Shown here: in pieces, positions 34,589-43,181 of the stretch
How positions within the stretch are numbered: the stretch's first letter is position 1
Layout of the letters: each line of letters starts with the position of its first letter
Origin: JBELHO01 sp042091375
Lineage (GTDB): Bacteria; Pseudomonadota; Gammaproteobacteria; Enterobacterales; Alteromonadaceae
Length of the DNA stretch: 64,000 nucleotides
NCBI GenBank assembly: GCA_042091375.1
Contig: JBELHO010000004.1
Coordinates: forward strand, 62,001 to 126,000
Direction: 5' to 3'
Made by a program: the position numbers and the translations under genes
Notes under the pieces: generated by a model
Seen by the model: the letters and a program-made list of their open reading frames with translations, nothing else
Told to the model about the DNA's origin: nothing
The model's database searches: none

Positions 34589-34951
34589 TTAATTGTTGTA
34601 TCGATACTTTTTTAGGGTTGCTAATGGAATAACAGCCAAGGCTTTTTGGCTAGTTGATTCGAGTACCACTGGAGGTGCAAGCTCCACAGCAACCGCTTGA
34701 TACCAGCGCATAGCACACAAACACCACTTATCACCTGGCTGTAAACCTGGAAAACCAAACATTGGCATAGGGCTCATTAAATCATTACCTTTGGCTTTTG
34801 AAAATTGCAAGAATTCTGCTGTCATGATGGCACATACACTGTGGTTACCTGCATCTGAATTTGGCACATGACAAAACCCATTTCGAGTATAGCCCGTATT
34901 ATTACAACACAACTGTAGTGGCGTTCCTAAAACATTTAATTCTGTGTTCAT
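34589..34951 (-). CDS. DUF2237 family protein
   Basis: 120 residues, soluble, with several conserved Cys: GTPLQLCCNNTGYTRNGFC, NHSVCAIMT and GDKWCLCAMRW. These motifs and the final VVLESTSQKAL segment define DUF2237. No function is established; the Cys clustering suggests metal binding or redox chemistry. It is divergent from ubiG with 51 bp between starts. Confidence 0.88.
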   Translation of the reverse strand: MNTELNVLGTPLQLCCNNTGYTRNGFCHVPNSDAGNHSVCAIMTAEFLQFSKAKGNDLMSPMPMFGFPGLQPGDKWCLCAMRWYQAVAVELAPPVVLESTSQKALAVIPLATLKKYRYNN

Positions 34952-35002
34952 GAATGTCCCTCTGTAAAACTGTAAACCTGAAATAAATTGGATATTTTGA
35001 TC

Positions 35003-35803
35003 ATGTTAAACAAAAGTGAGCTGCAACCCATTCCAAATGGTAACACTGATAACGCCTCATCAGGAAATTTTAGTACCAGTGAAATCGCTAAATTCGATCA
35101 ACTGGCCGACAGTTGGTGGGATCCCAATGGCAAGTATAAAACAGCTTTAGAATTTAACCGCGTGAGAGTCAATTATTTTATTGCTGAAATATGTCAATTT
35201 TACAGTCGAGATCCCAGTGGTGAAATGCCATTAAAAGATTTACACATTCTCGATTTAGGTTGTGGTGGTGGGCTGGTTTGTGAAGCACTTGCAAAAGCAG
35301 GTGCCGATGTGGTGGGTATTGATGTCAGTGAGATGAGTGTAGAAGTGGCTAAACGACATGCGATGAAGTCTCAATTGTCTATTGAATATCGCCACGAGCA
35401 TGCCCAACAAACCGTTGAAAAGGGCAAAGGGCAGTATGATGTGGTGATCAATGCCGAAGTGATAGAGCACGTTCCCGATCAACAGACATTGATTAATCAG
35501 TGCAGTGAATTAGTTAAAGACAATGGTTTTGTGATCATGGCGACCTTAAATCGCACCATTAAATCTTACTTAATTGGCATTATTGGTGCTGAGTATATTA
35601 TGCGTTATCTGCCTGTAGGTACTCATAGCTGGAAGGCATTTGTCAAACCAAAAGAAATCATTGGAATGGCCGACAAATTGGATATGCAGTGCATAGGTGA
35701 GATAGGTATGGCCTTTAATATTTGGTCTAAAAAATGGCGAGTGACTAGTGATATTGATGTTAATTATATTCAGGTTTACCACAAATTACCTGTTAGTAGT
35801 TGA
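35003..35803 (+). CDS. ubiG: ubiquinone biosynthesis O-methyltransferase
   Basis: 266 residues from ATG 35003; a TTG five codons earlier is possible but less likely. SAM-binding motif LDLGCGGGLVCEALAKAGADVVGID, the UbiG N-terminal signature EIAKFDQLADSWWDP and the later ATLNRTIKSYLIGIIGAEYIMRYLPVGTHSW are diagnostic. It catalyses both O-methylations of ubiquinone synthesis at the membrane periphery. The first 25 residues form a Ser/Asn-rich extension compared with E. coli UbiG (240). Confidence 0.95.
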   Translation: MLNKSELQPIPNGNTDNASSGNFSTSEIAKFDQLADSWWDPNGKYKTALEFNRVRVNYFIAEICQFYSRDPSGEMPLKDLHILDLGCGGGLVCEALAKAGADVVGIDVSEMSVEVAKRHAMKSQLSIEYRHEHAQQTVEKGKGQYDVVINAEVIEHVPDQQTLINQCSELVKDNGFVIMATLNRTIKSYLIGIIGAEYIMRYLPVGTHSWKAFVKPKEIIGMADKLDMQCIGEIGMAFNIWSKKWRVTSDIDVNYIQVYHKLPVSS

Positions 35804-36066
35804 AATAATCGATACAAGATTACCGTTATCAAGGCTAAGTAGCGATTGCAATAATCAATTTGATCAGCGCCAACAAACAGTAATTGTTATTGAATCAACT
35901 TTACGAATATAAGATGTGCTTTATTTTTACTTTAAAAACGCACCAAGGACAAGGTGATTTTTTAAACAAATTTTACAATTGTCTAATTTAGTCATATATT
36001 GAGGTTTGTGTTATTTTTAACTTAATTATTAAAGCAAAAATGTAGAGAAGATGTTATTTTTTTGCC

Positions 36067-36744
36067 ATGAATACAAGGACAGGTTTGATAATGTTTAAAG
36101 TAAGAACAATAATAATTGCCGTTATTGCCCAATTCGTTTTCTCGCATGCGGCGATAGCTGCGTTAATTGGCCCTCAAGGCTGGGGTGGAAATCATATCGA
36201 TGGTTTTGTCGGCCATGAGCTTTTTCCTGATGCAGGGATACAGTTATCAGCGTTAGATTTTAGTGGCCAGTGGATATATACCGCCATAGCTCGAGAGTCA
36301 GGTCATACTAATGACATCGACCAATCAGTAAATGCTGGGGTAGGGGCCGCTGATACGCTATTGACCTTTACCACGGCAAGTACTGCCAACTGGGGAACTT
36401 GGCAAACGGTTAACTTTGACACTGAAAATTTATTCTTCGAAGATTCAGATGGGCCATGGAATGTAGCCCTTGATCCTTTTGGTGTTGATAATGCTGACGG
36501 CTTTAAGTTATTCCAACTCACCCAAGATACCACCATCAGTTACTTAACCGGCAATAACAATCTAACCTTGTTGGTAGGAGATATTATTGTCGGTTTTAAC
36601 GACAACCATGCTAATAATTCTGATGGTGATCACGACGATATCATTGTCGCCATGCGTTCTGTGTCAGTGCCGGCACCTGCCAGCCTAGGTTTTTTCGGTT
36701 TAGCGTGCTTCATTATTATGTTAATAAGACGCAAAACCACCTAG
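36067..36744 (+). CDS. exported protein with PEP-CTERM-like sorting signal
   Basis: 225 residues. N-terminal signal peptide, with cleavage after a run ending AAIAA; an alternative start at 36091 (MFKVRTI) gives a more compact signal. The C-terminus is VPAPASLGFFGLACFIIMLIRRKTT: a VPxPxS motif, a membrane helix and a basic tail. This is the tripartite PEP-CTERM exosortase signal (VPAP variant common in Alteromonadales). The central 150 residues look beta-rich, with Asp/Asn stretches such as NDNHANNSDGDHDD that may bind calcium. No named family recognised; probably an extracellular matrix or surface protein. Confidence 0.75.
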   Translation: MNTRTGLIMFKVRTIIIAVIAQFVFSHAAIAALIGPQGWGGNHIDGFVGHELFPDAGIQLSALDFSGQWIYTAIARESGHTNDIDQSVNAGVGAADTLLTFTTASTANWGTWQTVNFDTENLFFEDSDGPWNVALDPFGVDNADGFKLFQLTQDTTISYLTGNNNLTLLVGDIIVGFNDNHANNSDGDHDDIIVAMRSVSVPAPASLGFFGLACFIIMLIRRKTT

Positions 36745-36843
36745 TTCCAACAGCATTGGGTGAGTTATTCACTAGATTACCAGTATATTTTGGCCGATAG
36801 TATATGCCGCGATTAAATAGTCATGTAGACATTATTCACTCAC

Positions 36844-36875
36844 TGCTCTTTTGACTGTTTTTTTCAAAAAGAGCA
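36844..36875 (+). other. hairpin directly upstream of a small ORF
   Basis: TGCTCTTTTGA (36844-36854) pairs with TCAAAAAGAGCA (36864-36875), one bulged A. The right arm contains the only AAGAG ribosome-site-like sequence for the ORF that starts at 36879. The structure could hide that site, or could be a weak terminator of the PEP-CTERM-like gene (no T-tract follows). Confidence 0.4.
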
Positions 36876-36878
36876 AGC

Positions 36879-36965
36879 ATGCTCAAAGATTTATCGGTAT
36901 ATAGTTGGGTCCTTGCACTGTTGTTTACAATTTACTCATTGTTATTAGCTTTAATAATCAATTGA
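36879..36965 (+). CDS. possible small single-TM membrane protein (28 aa)
   Basis: The ORF starts MLKDLSVYSW and continues with a hydrophobic helix of about 18 residues (VLALLFTIYSLLLALIIN). It has an AAGAG-like sequence 6 bases before the ATG. The size and single charged N-terminus resemble small inner-membrane peptides. There is no homology evidence, and chance ORFs of this size are common, so this is a candidate only. Confidence 0.28.
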   Translation: MLKDLSVYSWVLALLFTIYSLLLALIIN

Positions 36966-37236
36966 CTGACGCCTCAAACGCCATTCCAGTCAAAACAACA
37001 ATAACTACTTTAACCATTAGCATCTGGCTCTAGTCAAACCGCTGGATAAACATCAACACTGAATAGTTATTGTATTGGCTAAAAGATATTTTTCTGTGGA
37101 TAGATGATGGGTTTGTATTGTTGTTAACAGGCTAATTAAGTATAATATTTTCCCGTCTTGCTAGCGTTGTTTAATTCATCATTAATTAAAGCAACCCTAG
37201 TGCAAAATTTCTGTTTTTCCAAACGCTGGGTATCAT

Positions 37237-38874
37237 ATGACAACTAGATATATTTTTGTAACGGGTGGCGTTGTATCATCTCTTGGTAAAGGTATTGCTG
37301 CTGCATCCTTGGCGGCCATTCTCGAAGCACGTGGTTTGAAAGTAACCATGTTAAAACTCGACCCATATATTAATGTTGACCCCGGCACTATGAGCCCTAT
37401 TCAACACGGTGAAGTGTTTGTTACTGAAGACGGCGCTGAAACTGATCTCGATTTAGGTCATTATGAGCGTTTTATTCGCACCAAAATGACTAAGCGAAAT
37501 AACTTTACCACAGGGCGTATATATCAGGATATTCTTGCTCGTGAGCGCAAAGGTGAATTTTTAGGGGCCACTATTCAAGTGATCCCACATATCACTAACG
37601 ACATCAAGCGTCGAGTGATCGAAGGTGCTGAAGGTTATGATATCGCTATGGTGGAAATTGGCGGTACTGTAGGTGATATTGAATCACAACCTTTTCTCGA
37701 AGCTATTCGCCAACTCGCCGTAGAACTGGGTCGCAATCGCGCCATGTTTATGCATTTAACTCTAGTGCCATACATAGCTGCGGCTGGTGAAATTAAAACT
37801 AAGCCAACTCAACACTCGGTTAAAGAGTTGCGGTCTATCGGTATTTTCCCCGATATTTTGGTGTGTCGCAGTGAATGTGCTATTCCTGCCAATGAGCGGG
37901 CCAAAATTTCTTTATTCACTAATGTTGAAGAACGCGCTGTAGTATCGATGCGCGATGTCGATTCAATTTACAAAGTACCGGCATTGTTAAAGTCACAGGG
38001 AACCGATGAATTAGTTGTTCAGCGATTTGGTTTAGATGTTCCTGAAGCCGACTTGACTGAATGGGAGCACGTACTATATCAAGAAGCCAACCCTTCAGGG
38101 GAATTGGTGATCGGAATGGTGGGCAAATACATTGAATTGCCCGACGCTTATAAATCAGTCAACGAGGCACTAAAACACGCCGGCATTAAAAATCAAGTCA
38201 AAGTACAAATCAAATATATTGATTCGCAAGATGTTGAATCAAAAGGCTGTGACATTCTTAATGGCCTTGATGCTATTCTTGTGCCGGGAGGTTTTGGCGA
38301 AAGGGGTGTTGAAGGAAAAATTTTAACCGCACAGTATGCCCGTGAAAATAAAGTGCCTTATTTAGGTATTTGTTTAGGTATGCAAGTAGCCTTGATTGAA
38401 TATGCCAGAAATGTCGCTGGCTTAACTGATGCACACAGCACCGAATTTAATCCAGATACGCCTTTCCCAGTAATAGGCTTAATTAATGAATGGTTAGATC
38501 AAGAAGGGCAAATTGAATACCGCGATAGCGATTCAGATCTGGGGGGTACTATGCGTTTGGGCTCACAGTTGTGCCACATACTGAAAGGCACCAAAGCACA
38601 TGACGTTTATGGCAGTGAAACAATTTATGAAAGACACCGTCATCGTTTTGAGGTAAATAATAACTTCAGAGAAAAACTCACTGAAGCAGGTTTGGTTTTT
38701 TCTGGTTTATCTACGGATAAAACATTAGTAGAGGTGATTGAAAATAAAGATCACCCATGGTTTATTGCCGGACAATTTCATCCCGAGTTTAACTCTACTC
38801 CTCGCGATGGACACCCGTTATTTGAAAGTTTTATCGCCGCAGCTTTTGCACATCAGAAGCAGCTATCAAAATAA
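37237..38874 (+). CDS. pyrG: CTP synthase
   Basis: 545 residues, exactly the size of E. coli PyrG. The N-terminal synthetase domain begins TTRYIFVTGGVVSSLGKGI (P-loop) with the CTP feedback region NVDPGTMSPIQHGEVFVTEDGAETDLDLGHYERF. The C-terminal class I glutaminase domain has GICLGMQ (catalytic Cys) and FHPEF (His, Glu). It makes CTP from UTP, ATP and glutamine. As in E. coli it is followed by eno, but a terminator separates them. Confidence 0.98.
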   Translation: MTTRYIFVTGGVVSSLGKGIAAASLAAILEARGLKVTMLKLDPYINVDPGTMSPIQHGEVFVTEDGAETDLDLGHYERFIRTKMTKRNNFTTGRIYQDILARERKGEFLGATIQVIPHITNDIKRRVIEGAEGYDIAMVEIGGTVGDIESQPFLEAIRQLAVELGRNRAMFMHLTLVPYIAAAGEIKTKPTQHSVKELRSIGIFPDILVCRSECAIPANERAKISLFTNVEERAVVSMRDVDSIYKVPALLKSQGTDELVVQRFGLDVPEADLTEWEHVLYQEANPSGELVIGMVGKYIELPDAYKSVNEALKHAGIKNQVKVQIKYIDSQDVESKGCDILNGLDAILVPGGFGERGVEGKILTAQYARENKVPYLGICLGMQVALIEYARNVAGLTDAHSTEFNPDTPFPVIGLINEWLDQEGQIEYRDSDSDLGGTMRLGSQLCHILKGTKAHDVYGSETIYERHRHRFEVNNNFREKLTEAGLVFSGLSTDKTLVEVIENKDHPWFIAGQFHPEFNSTPRDGHPLFESFIAAAFAHQKQLSK

Positions 38875-38891
38875 ACATACTAACCAATGAG

Positions 38892-38916
38892 CCGCAGCCA
38901 TATGCTGCGGTTTTTA
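38892..38916 (+). terminator. Rho-independent terminator after pyrG
   Basis: Stem CCGCAG / CTGCGG with a 7-nt loop CCATATG is followed by TTTTTAT, 17 bp past the pyrG stop and about 50 bp before the eno start. Confidence 0.85.
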
Positions 38917-38968
38917 TTGCGAATAGCGATTAAGGTTGCTAGCAACAAAATATTTAAAGGAAAACACA

Positions 38969-40279
38969 ATGGCTAACATTAGTAAAATTATTGCCCGTGA
39001 AATAATGGATTCACGTGGAAATCCGACGGTTGAAGCAGATGTGTATTTGACTTCAGGTGCATGGGGCAGAGCTGCTGCGCCATCAGGTGCTTCAACAGGA
39101 TCTCGAGAAGCTCTCGAATTACGTGATGGTGATAAAAGCCGTTATTTAGGCAAAGGCGTGTTGCGCGCTGTCAACGCGATTAATGGTGATATTCAGGCCG
39201 CTTTATTAGATAAAAACGCGTTACAACAAGCTGAAATCGACCAAATTATGATTGATTTAGATGGCACTGAAAACAAAGAAAAATTGGGCGCAAATGCTAT
39301 TCTCGCCGTGTCACTTGCCAATGCCAAAGCCGCTGCGATGGAAAAAAAGGTGCAGTTATTTGAACACATTGCCGATTTAAATGGTACTTCTGGCCAATAT
39401 TCCTTACCACTGCCAATGATGAATATTATCAACGGTGGTGAGCACGCCGACAACAATGTTGATATTCAAGAATTTATGATCCAACCAGTAGGCGCTAAAA
39501 GCTTCAAAGAAGGATTGCGCATGGGGGCTGAAATCTTCCACGCGTTGAAAAAAGTGTTATCAGCTAAAGGCATGAATACCGCAGTGGGTGACGAAGGTGG
39601 CTTTGCTCCAAACTTATCATCAAACGCTGAAGCATTAGCGGTTATCAAAGAAGCAACAATTGCTGCAGGTTATCAGTTAGGTCAAGATGTAACCCTAGCC
39701 ATGGACTGTGCCGCTTCTGAATTTTATGATGCCAACGCCAACAACGGACAGGGCATATACGACTTGAAGGGTGAAGGCAAACAGTTTACCGCTGATCAAT
39801 TTTCTGACTTTCTTGCCAGTCTGTGTGAAGAGTACCCTATTGTTTCTATTGAAGATGGCTTGGACGAGTCTGATTGGGATGGGTTTGCTTACCAAACAAA
39901 ATTATTGGGCGATAAAGTACAAATAGTCGGTGATGACTTATTTGTCACCAATACTAAAATTTTAGCGCGCGGTATTGAACAAGGCATTGGTAATTCAATT
40001 TTGATTAAATTTAATCAAATAGGCTCTTTGACGGAAACACTTGCCGCCATAAAAATGGCTAAAGATGCTGGTTTTACTGCCGTTATTTCACATCGTTCAG
40101 GTGAAACTGAAGATGCAACTATCGCTGATCTTGCCGTTGGTACCGCCGCTGGTCAAATTAAAACCGGTTCACTTTGTCGTTCAGATCGAGTGGCTAAATA
40201 CAATCAATTGTTGCGCATTGAAGAATATTTAGCAGATAAAGCGATTTTTAATGGCTTGTCTGAAGTTAAAGGTCAGTAA
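38969..40279 (+). CDS. eno: enolase
   Basis: 436 residues from ATG 38969 (MANISKIIAREIMDSRGNPTVEADV), with AAAGGAAA as ribosome site; the longer TTG start at 38936 runs through that site and is rejected. Catalytic and metal motifs: ASTGSREALELRD, GDEGGFAPNL, SIEDGLDE and SHRSGETEDATIADLAVG. It converts 2-phosphoglycerate to phosphoenolpyruvate and is usually part of the RNA degradosome in this class. Confidence 0.98.
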   Translation: MANISKIIAREIMDSRGNPTVEADVYLTSGAWGRAAAPSGASTGSREALELRDGDKSRYLGKGVLRAVNAINGDIQAALLDKNALQQAEIDQIMIDLDGTENKEKLGANAILAVSLANAKAAAMEKKVQLFEHIADLNGTSGQYSLPLPMMNIINGGEHADNNVDIQEFMIQPVGAKSFKEGLRMGAEIFHALKKVLSAKGMNTAVGDEGGFAPNLSSNAEALAVIKEATIAAGYQLGQDVTLAMDCAASEFYDANANNGQGIYDLKGEGKQFTADQFSDFLASLCEEYPIVSIEDGLDESDWDGFAYQTKLLGDKVQIVGDDLFVTNTKILARGIEQGIGNSILIKFNQIGSLTETLAAIKMAKDAGFTAVISHRSGETEDATIADLAVGTAAGQIKTGSLCRSDRVAKYNQLLRIEEYLADKAIFNGLSEVKGQ

Positions 40280-40676
40280 TAGGCTGTTGATTTTTACCGT
40301 GGGCAGAAACTAGCTGGTGATCATTCCCTTAAGGTGAGGATAACAGCTGGACACATCGCAGCAACTCAAACACAGTTGCAATCGATTGAAGAAACGGGCA
40401 ATGGCGGGTAAAGTAGCTAAACAGGTGTTTTACCCGCCATTGCTATATTCTGTTTTTGCACAGAAAATTCCAGCATTTGTGATAAGTTGCAACCGTTCGA
40501 GCCTACTGCAGCTATAGACAATGCAAGTGTTGACCGTGACAATATCAATAGATACACCACACAACTTAGCCAATAACGCTGCCGTTGATGATTTATTTGC
40601 TTGGTTATTTTATCTTTTAGTCGCAATCGCGTATGCTTTATCACACTGCGACAATTTTTAAGTAAATCATAGTTCC
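40280..40676. other. intergenic region after eno with a long inverted repeat
   Basis: About 400 bp without a supported gene. Its main structure is the 14-bp inverted repeat at 40399-40442. A 46-codon plus-strand ORF (40521-40661) and a 91-codon minus-strand ORF (40417-40692) exist, but neither has a ribosome site or recognisable product. Confidence 0.5.
40399..40442. repeat. 14-bp perfect inverted repeat
   Basis: CAATGGCGGGTAAA (40399-40412) and TTTACCCGCCATTG (40429-40442) with a 16-nt loop. It would form a stable GC-rich hairpin in RNA of either strand. It lies 120 bp after eno and lacks a T-tract, so it resembles a REP-like or mRNA-stabilising element more than an intrinsic terminator. 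Confidence 0.6.
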
Positions 40677-41309
40677 ATGAGTCAACAAACATCGTTATGG
40701 CAAACAGAGCAAAAATCAGCTGATTTTGCAGAGTTGTGTTTGGCTTTATATGAACGCGAGTTAGCGCTTCTCGCTAATTCGGCCTCACATTCGGTGCAGG
40801 CCATTCAAGGGCGAATTAAAAGTCTTCCATACTATGTTAAGCGAACCGCTCATTTAATGATCGAGGCGCAAAGCCCATTGCTGTTAGATGTGCAAAATGC
40901 AAGTTGGTCGGCAAAGCAATTGGCACATATGCCCCTGAGCGGCCAAGATGTCGATGCAGTCAATCAATGGTATGCTTCGGTATCATTAGCCCATGGCTTA
41001 ATTGTACCTATTGCCACCGACAATCATATTTCTCTTGATTCTATTGACCGTATTGATAACCAGCAACAAAGGTTTCGCACCAATGCCCACGGTTGGTTTT
41101 ATTTTTCTGCAGACAAGCCATCATCGACAAACCCATCAGTTAAATTATTAAAACCAAATAAGCGGGTGATGACTGCTGCTTGTACTGGGCATTGTTGGCT
41201 TAATGATCATAAAAGCCATCCTATCATTCTTACTATTCGCCAATTACTGTTGTCGTGTACCATTAACTGGGGTAATTTCAAACGACCAATTACCTTAAAA
41301 GCAAGTTAA
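40677..41309 (+). CDS. hypothetical protein upstream of ftsB
   Basis: 210 residues, soluble, with no signal peptide. The N-terminal half is helical (ADFAELCLALYERELALLAN); the second half has a few Cys and His (TAACTGHCWLNDHKSHP) but no recognised motif. The ATG at 40677 has no strong ribosome site. 81 bp separate it from ftsB on the same strand. Codon use looks like its neighbours by eye. Not recognised; probably a lineage-restricted gene. Confidence 0.65.
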   Translation: MSQQTSLWQTEQKSADFAELCLALYERELALLANSASHSVQAIQGRIKSLPYYVKRTAHLMIEAQSPLLLDVQNASWSAKQLAHMPLSGQDVDAVNQWYASVSLAHGLIVPIATDNHISLDSIDRIDNQQQRFRTNAHGWFYFSADKPSSTNPSVKLLKPNKRVMTAACTGHCWLNDHKSHPIILTIRQLLLSCTINWGNFKRPITLKAS

Positions 41310-41390
41310 TTGCGGCTAGTGGTTTACACCGGCATTTTCACACCTATAATAGCCCTATGGTTATTTTGTTAAAACATTAGCGCGTATTCA

Positions 41391-41696
41391 ATGCGATTTT
41401 TCACTGGTTTACTGTTTGTTTTTTTCCTATTGCTTCAATACCGACTGTGGTTTGGCAAAAACAGTGTGCCTGATTATTTTACCTTAATAAATAAAGTCGA
41501 GTTGCAGACGCAAACCAATGATAAATTACGACAGCGCAATAAGCTGCTCTATGCCGACACTAACGATCTTATGTCTGGTACCGAGGCCATTGAAGAACGC
41601 GCCAGAAATGAACTGGGCATGATCAAACAAAATGAAACTTTTTTTCGTTTGATCCCCAATAAAGAGCGAGAAAAATCAACGGATGATGACTGGTGA
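41391..41696 (+). CDS. ftsB: cell division protein FtsB
   Basis: 101 residues, as in E. coli FtsB (103). One N-terminal membrane helix (RFFTGLLFVFFLLLQYRLWFG), then a leucine-zipper-like coiled coil and the conserved EAIEERARNELGMIKQNETFFRL. It forms the FtsQLB divisome complex. Its TGA overlaps the GTG start of ispD by the GTGA junction, so the two are translationally coupled. Confidence 0.96.
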   Translation: MRFFTGLLFVFFLLLQYRLWFGKNSVPDYFTLINKVELQTQTNDKLRQRNKLLYADTNDLMSGTEAIEERARNELGMIKQNETFFRLIPNKEREKSTDDDW

Positions 41697-42409
41697 CAAG
41701 TAAAACCGCTTCTCCCTCATTGATTGCTGTTATTCCTGCTGCCGGGGTTGGTAAACGCATGCTTGCTGATCGCCCCAAGCAGTATTTAACCATTAATCAA
41801 TTGACCATTTTAGAACACACAGTCAACGCCTTATTATCCCATCATCTCATTGCCAAAGTGATTATTTCTATCGGAGCCAATGATCAGTATTTTACCGAAA
41901 CGACTTTAGCCAAGCATGCCAATGTAGAAGTGGTTATCGGCGGTAAAGATCGGGTTGATTCAGTGTTAGCTGGTCTCAAGGCCATTAATAGTAAAACATA
42001 CCCATGGGTTTTAGTGCATGATGCGGCTCGGCCATGTCTGTCGATGTGTGACTTAAATCAACTGATCGCGCAGTGTTTACAGCAGCAGGTGGGGGGGATT
42101 TTAGCAACCCCAGTAAAAGACACCATCAAACGCGGACACAGCCATATTGAGCAAACCATAGACAGAAGTCAGTTATGGCATGCCTTAACGCCACAAATGT
42201 ACCCCACTGAGCAACTCTTATCAGCAATAGTCCTTGCCCAAGGGCAAAACAAGGTAATGACTGACGAAGCTTCAGCCATAGAGTTTAGCGGAGGACGTTC
42301 CATGCTAATTAATGGCCGTGGCGATAATATTAAAATTACTCAACCCGATGATCTTGGCTACGCTGAGTTTATCATTAACCAACGTATTAAGGGGCAACAA
42401 CAACAGTGA
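41693..42409 (+). CDS. ispD: 2-C-methyl-D-erythritol 4-phosphate cytidylyltransferase
   Basis: 238 residues from GTG 41693, overlapping ftsB by 4 bases. CTP-binding motif AVIPAAGVGKRMLADRPKQYL, the VLVHDAARPC block and the TPVKDTIKR segment are typical. Third step of the non-mevalonate isoprenoid pathway. The stop overlaps the ispF start (TGATG). Confidence 0.97.
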   Translation: MTSKTASPSLIAVIPAAGVGKRMLADRPKQYLTINQLTILEHTVNALLSHHLIAKVIISIGANDQYFTETTLAKHANVEVVIGGKDRVDSVLAGLKAINSKTYPWVLVHDAARPCLSMCDLNQLIAQCLQQQVGGILATPVKDTIKRGHSHIEQTIDRSQLWHALTPQMYPTEQLLSAIVLAQGQNKVMTDEASAIEFSGGRSMLINGRGDNIKITQPDDLGYAEFIINQRIKGQQQQ

Positions 42410-42891
42410 TGCGAATTGGACACGGTTTTGATGTACACAAATTTGGCGGCAAAGGGCCGCTAGTCATTGCTGGCGTAGAAATACCTTTTGACTATGGCTT
42501 TATTGCCCATTCAGACGGCGATGTCGCTATACACGCGCTGTGTGATGCCATACTGGGGGCACTGGCACTTGCCGATATTGGTAACCACTTTCCCGATACA
42601 GATAGCCAATATAAAGGTATTTCCAGTCGGTTATTGTTACAACACGTTGTTGGCCTAATGAATGAAAGACAGTATCAATTGGGGAATGCTGATATTACTA
42701 TTATTGCCCAAGCGCCTAAAATAGCACCTTATTTGTCGGCGATGCGAGGCTGCTTAGCTGAAGATCTAAACTGCCAATTATCACAAGTCAACGTGAAGGC
42801 GACAACCACTGAAAAACTCGGTTACGTAGGACGTCAAGAAGGAATAAGTGTGCATGCTGTGGTACTTCTCACAACGAGTAAGGAGCAATAA
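42409..42891 (+). CDS. ispF: 2-C-methyl-D-erythritol 2,4-cyclodiphosphate synthase
   Basis: 160 residues from ATG 42409, which overlaps the ispD stop; MRIGHGFDVHKFGG is the standard N-terminus with metal ligands DxH. The later AHSDGDVAIHALCDAILGALALADIGNHFPDTD and TTTEKLGYVGRQEGIS motifs complete the active site. The gene is intact. Its last 60 bases are repeated at 43119-43178 in the duplication around the assembly gap. Confidence 0.96.
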   Translation: MRIGHGFDVHKFGGKGPLVIAGVEIPFDYGFIAHSDGDVAIHALCDAILGALALADIGNHFPDTDSQYKGISSRLLLQHVVGLMNERQYQLGNADITIIAQAPKIAPYLSAMRGCLAEDLNCQLSQVNVKATTTEKLGYVGRQEGISVHAVVLLTTSKEQ

Positions 42892-42894
42892 CTG

Positions 42895-43115
42895 GTGACT
42901 GCTGTAATCGAACAGTTTGCATATTTGTTGGGAAAACCACCGGTAACAGGTGATTTGCGCANNNNNNNNNNNNNNNNNNNNNNNNNNNNNNNNNNNNNNN
43001 NNNNNNNNNNNNNNNNNNNNNNNNNNNNNNNNNNNNNNNNNNNNNNNNNNNNNNNNNNNNNGCGCAGTTGCAAAGAAGACTTTCAAGTTATCGAAAAACT
43101 GCCTTTCGTTCCTTG
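42895..43115 (+). pseudogene. truD 5' fragment (duplicate, contains gap)
   Basis: Begins GTGACTGCTGTAATCGAACAG, identical in protein to the start of the full truD at 43182 (one synonymous change). It resumes after the N run with the SCKEDFQVIEKLPFVPC region and then breaks off abruptly at 43115 into a copy of the ispF tail. It cannot encode TruD. Either a real partial duplication or an assembly artefact. Confidence 0.7.
42962..43061. other. assembly gap, 100 N
   Basis: Exactly 100 consecutive N, the conventional length for a scaffold join of unknown size. The flanking sequences share a 5-base terminal overlap (GCGCA). Confidence 0.99.
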
Positions 43116-43118
43116 CAG

Positions 43119-43178
43119 CGTCAAGAGGAGATAAGTGTGCATGCTGTGGTACTTCTCATACCGAGTAAGGAGCAATAA
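43119..43178 (+). pseudogene. ispF 3' fragment (duplicate)
   Basis: Encodes RQEEISVHAVVLLIPSKEQ and a stop, against RQEGISVHAVVLLTTSKEQ in the intact gene. The reading frame is kept with three amino-acid changes. There is no start codon upstream in frame, so it is not a gene. Frame-preserving differences look like strain-level coding variation rather than decay. Confidence 0.7.
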
Positions 43179-43181
43179 CTG

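Larger units (their letters stand above)
36745..37236. other. intergenic region upstream of pyrG
   Basis: About 490 bp, AT-rich. Besides the hairpin and 28-codon ORF noted separately, it holds the unmapped pyrG promoter region. A TATAATATT stretch lies near 37141-37150, about 90 bp before the pyrG start. No tRNA or known riboswitch was recognised. Confidence 0.5.

Noticed and set aside
40521..40661. 46-codon plus-strand ORF with a hydrophobic C-terminus
   Set aside because: No ribosome site, no link to a promoter or terminator, and no family resemblance; it is within chance expectation for AT-rich DNA.
40417..40692. 91-codon minus-strand ORF after eno
   Set aside because: It overlaps the start of the plus-strand gene at 40677, runs through the inverted repeat, and has no ribosome site or recognisable sequence.
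42895..43115. A second functional truD or ispF gene
   Set aside because: The copies are short fragments broken by the gap and an abrupt junction; only the intact ispF (42409) and truD (43182) can be functional.
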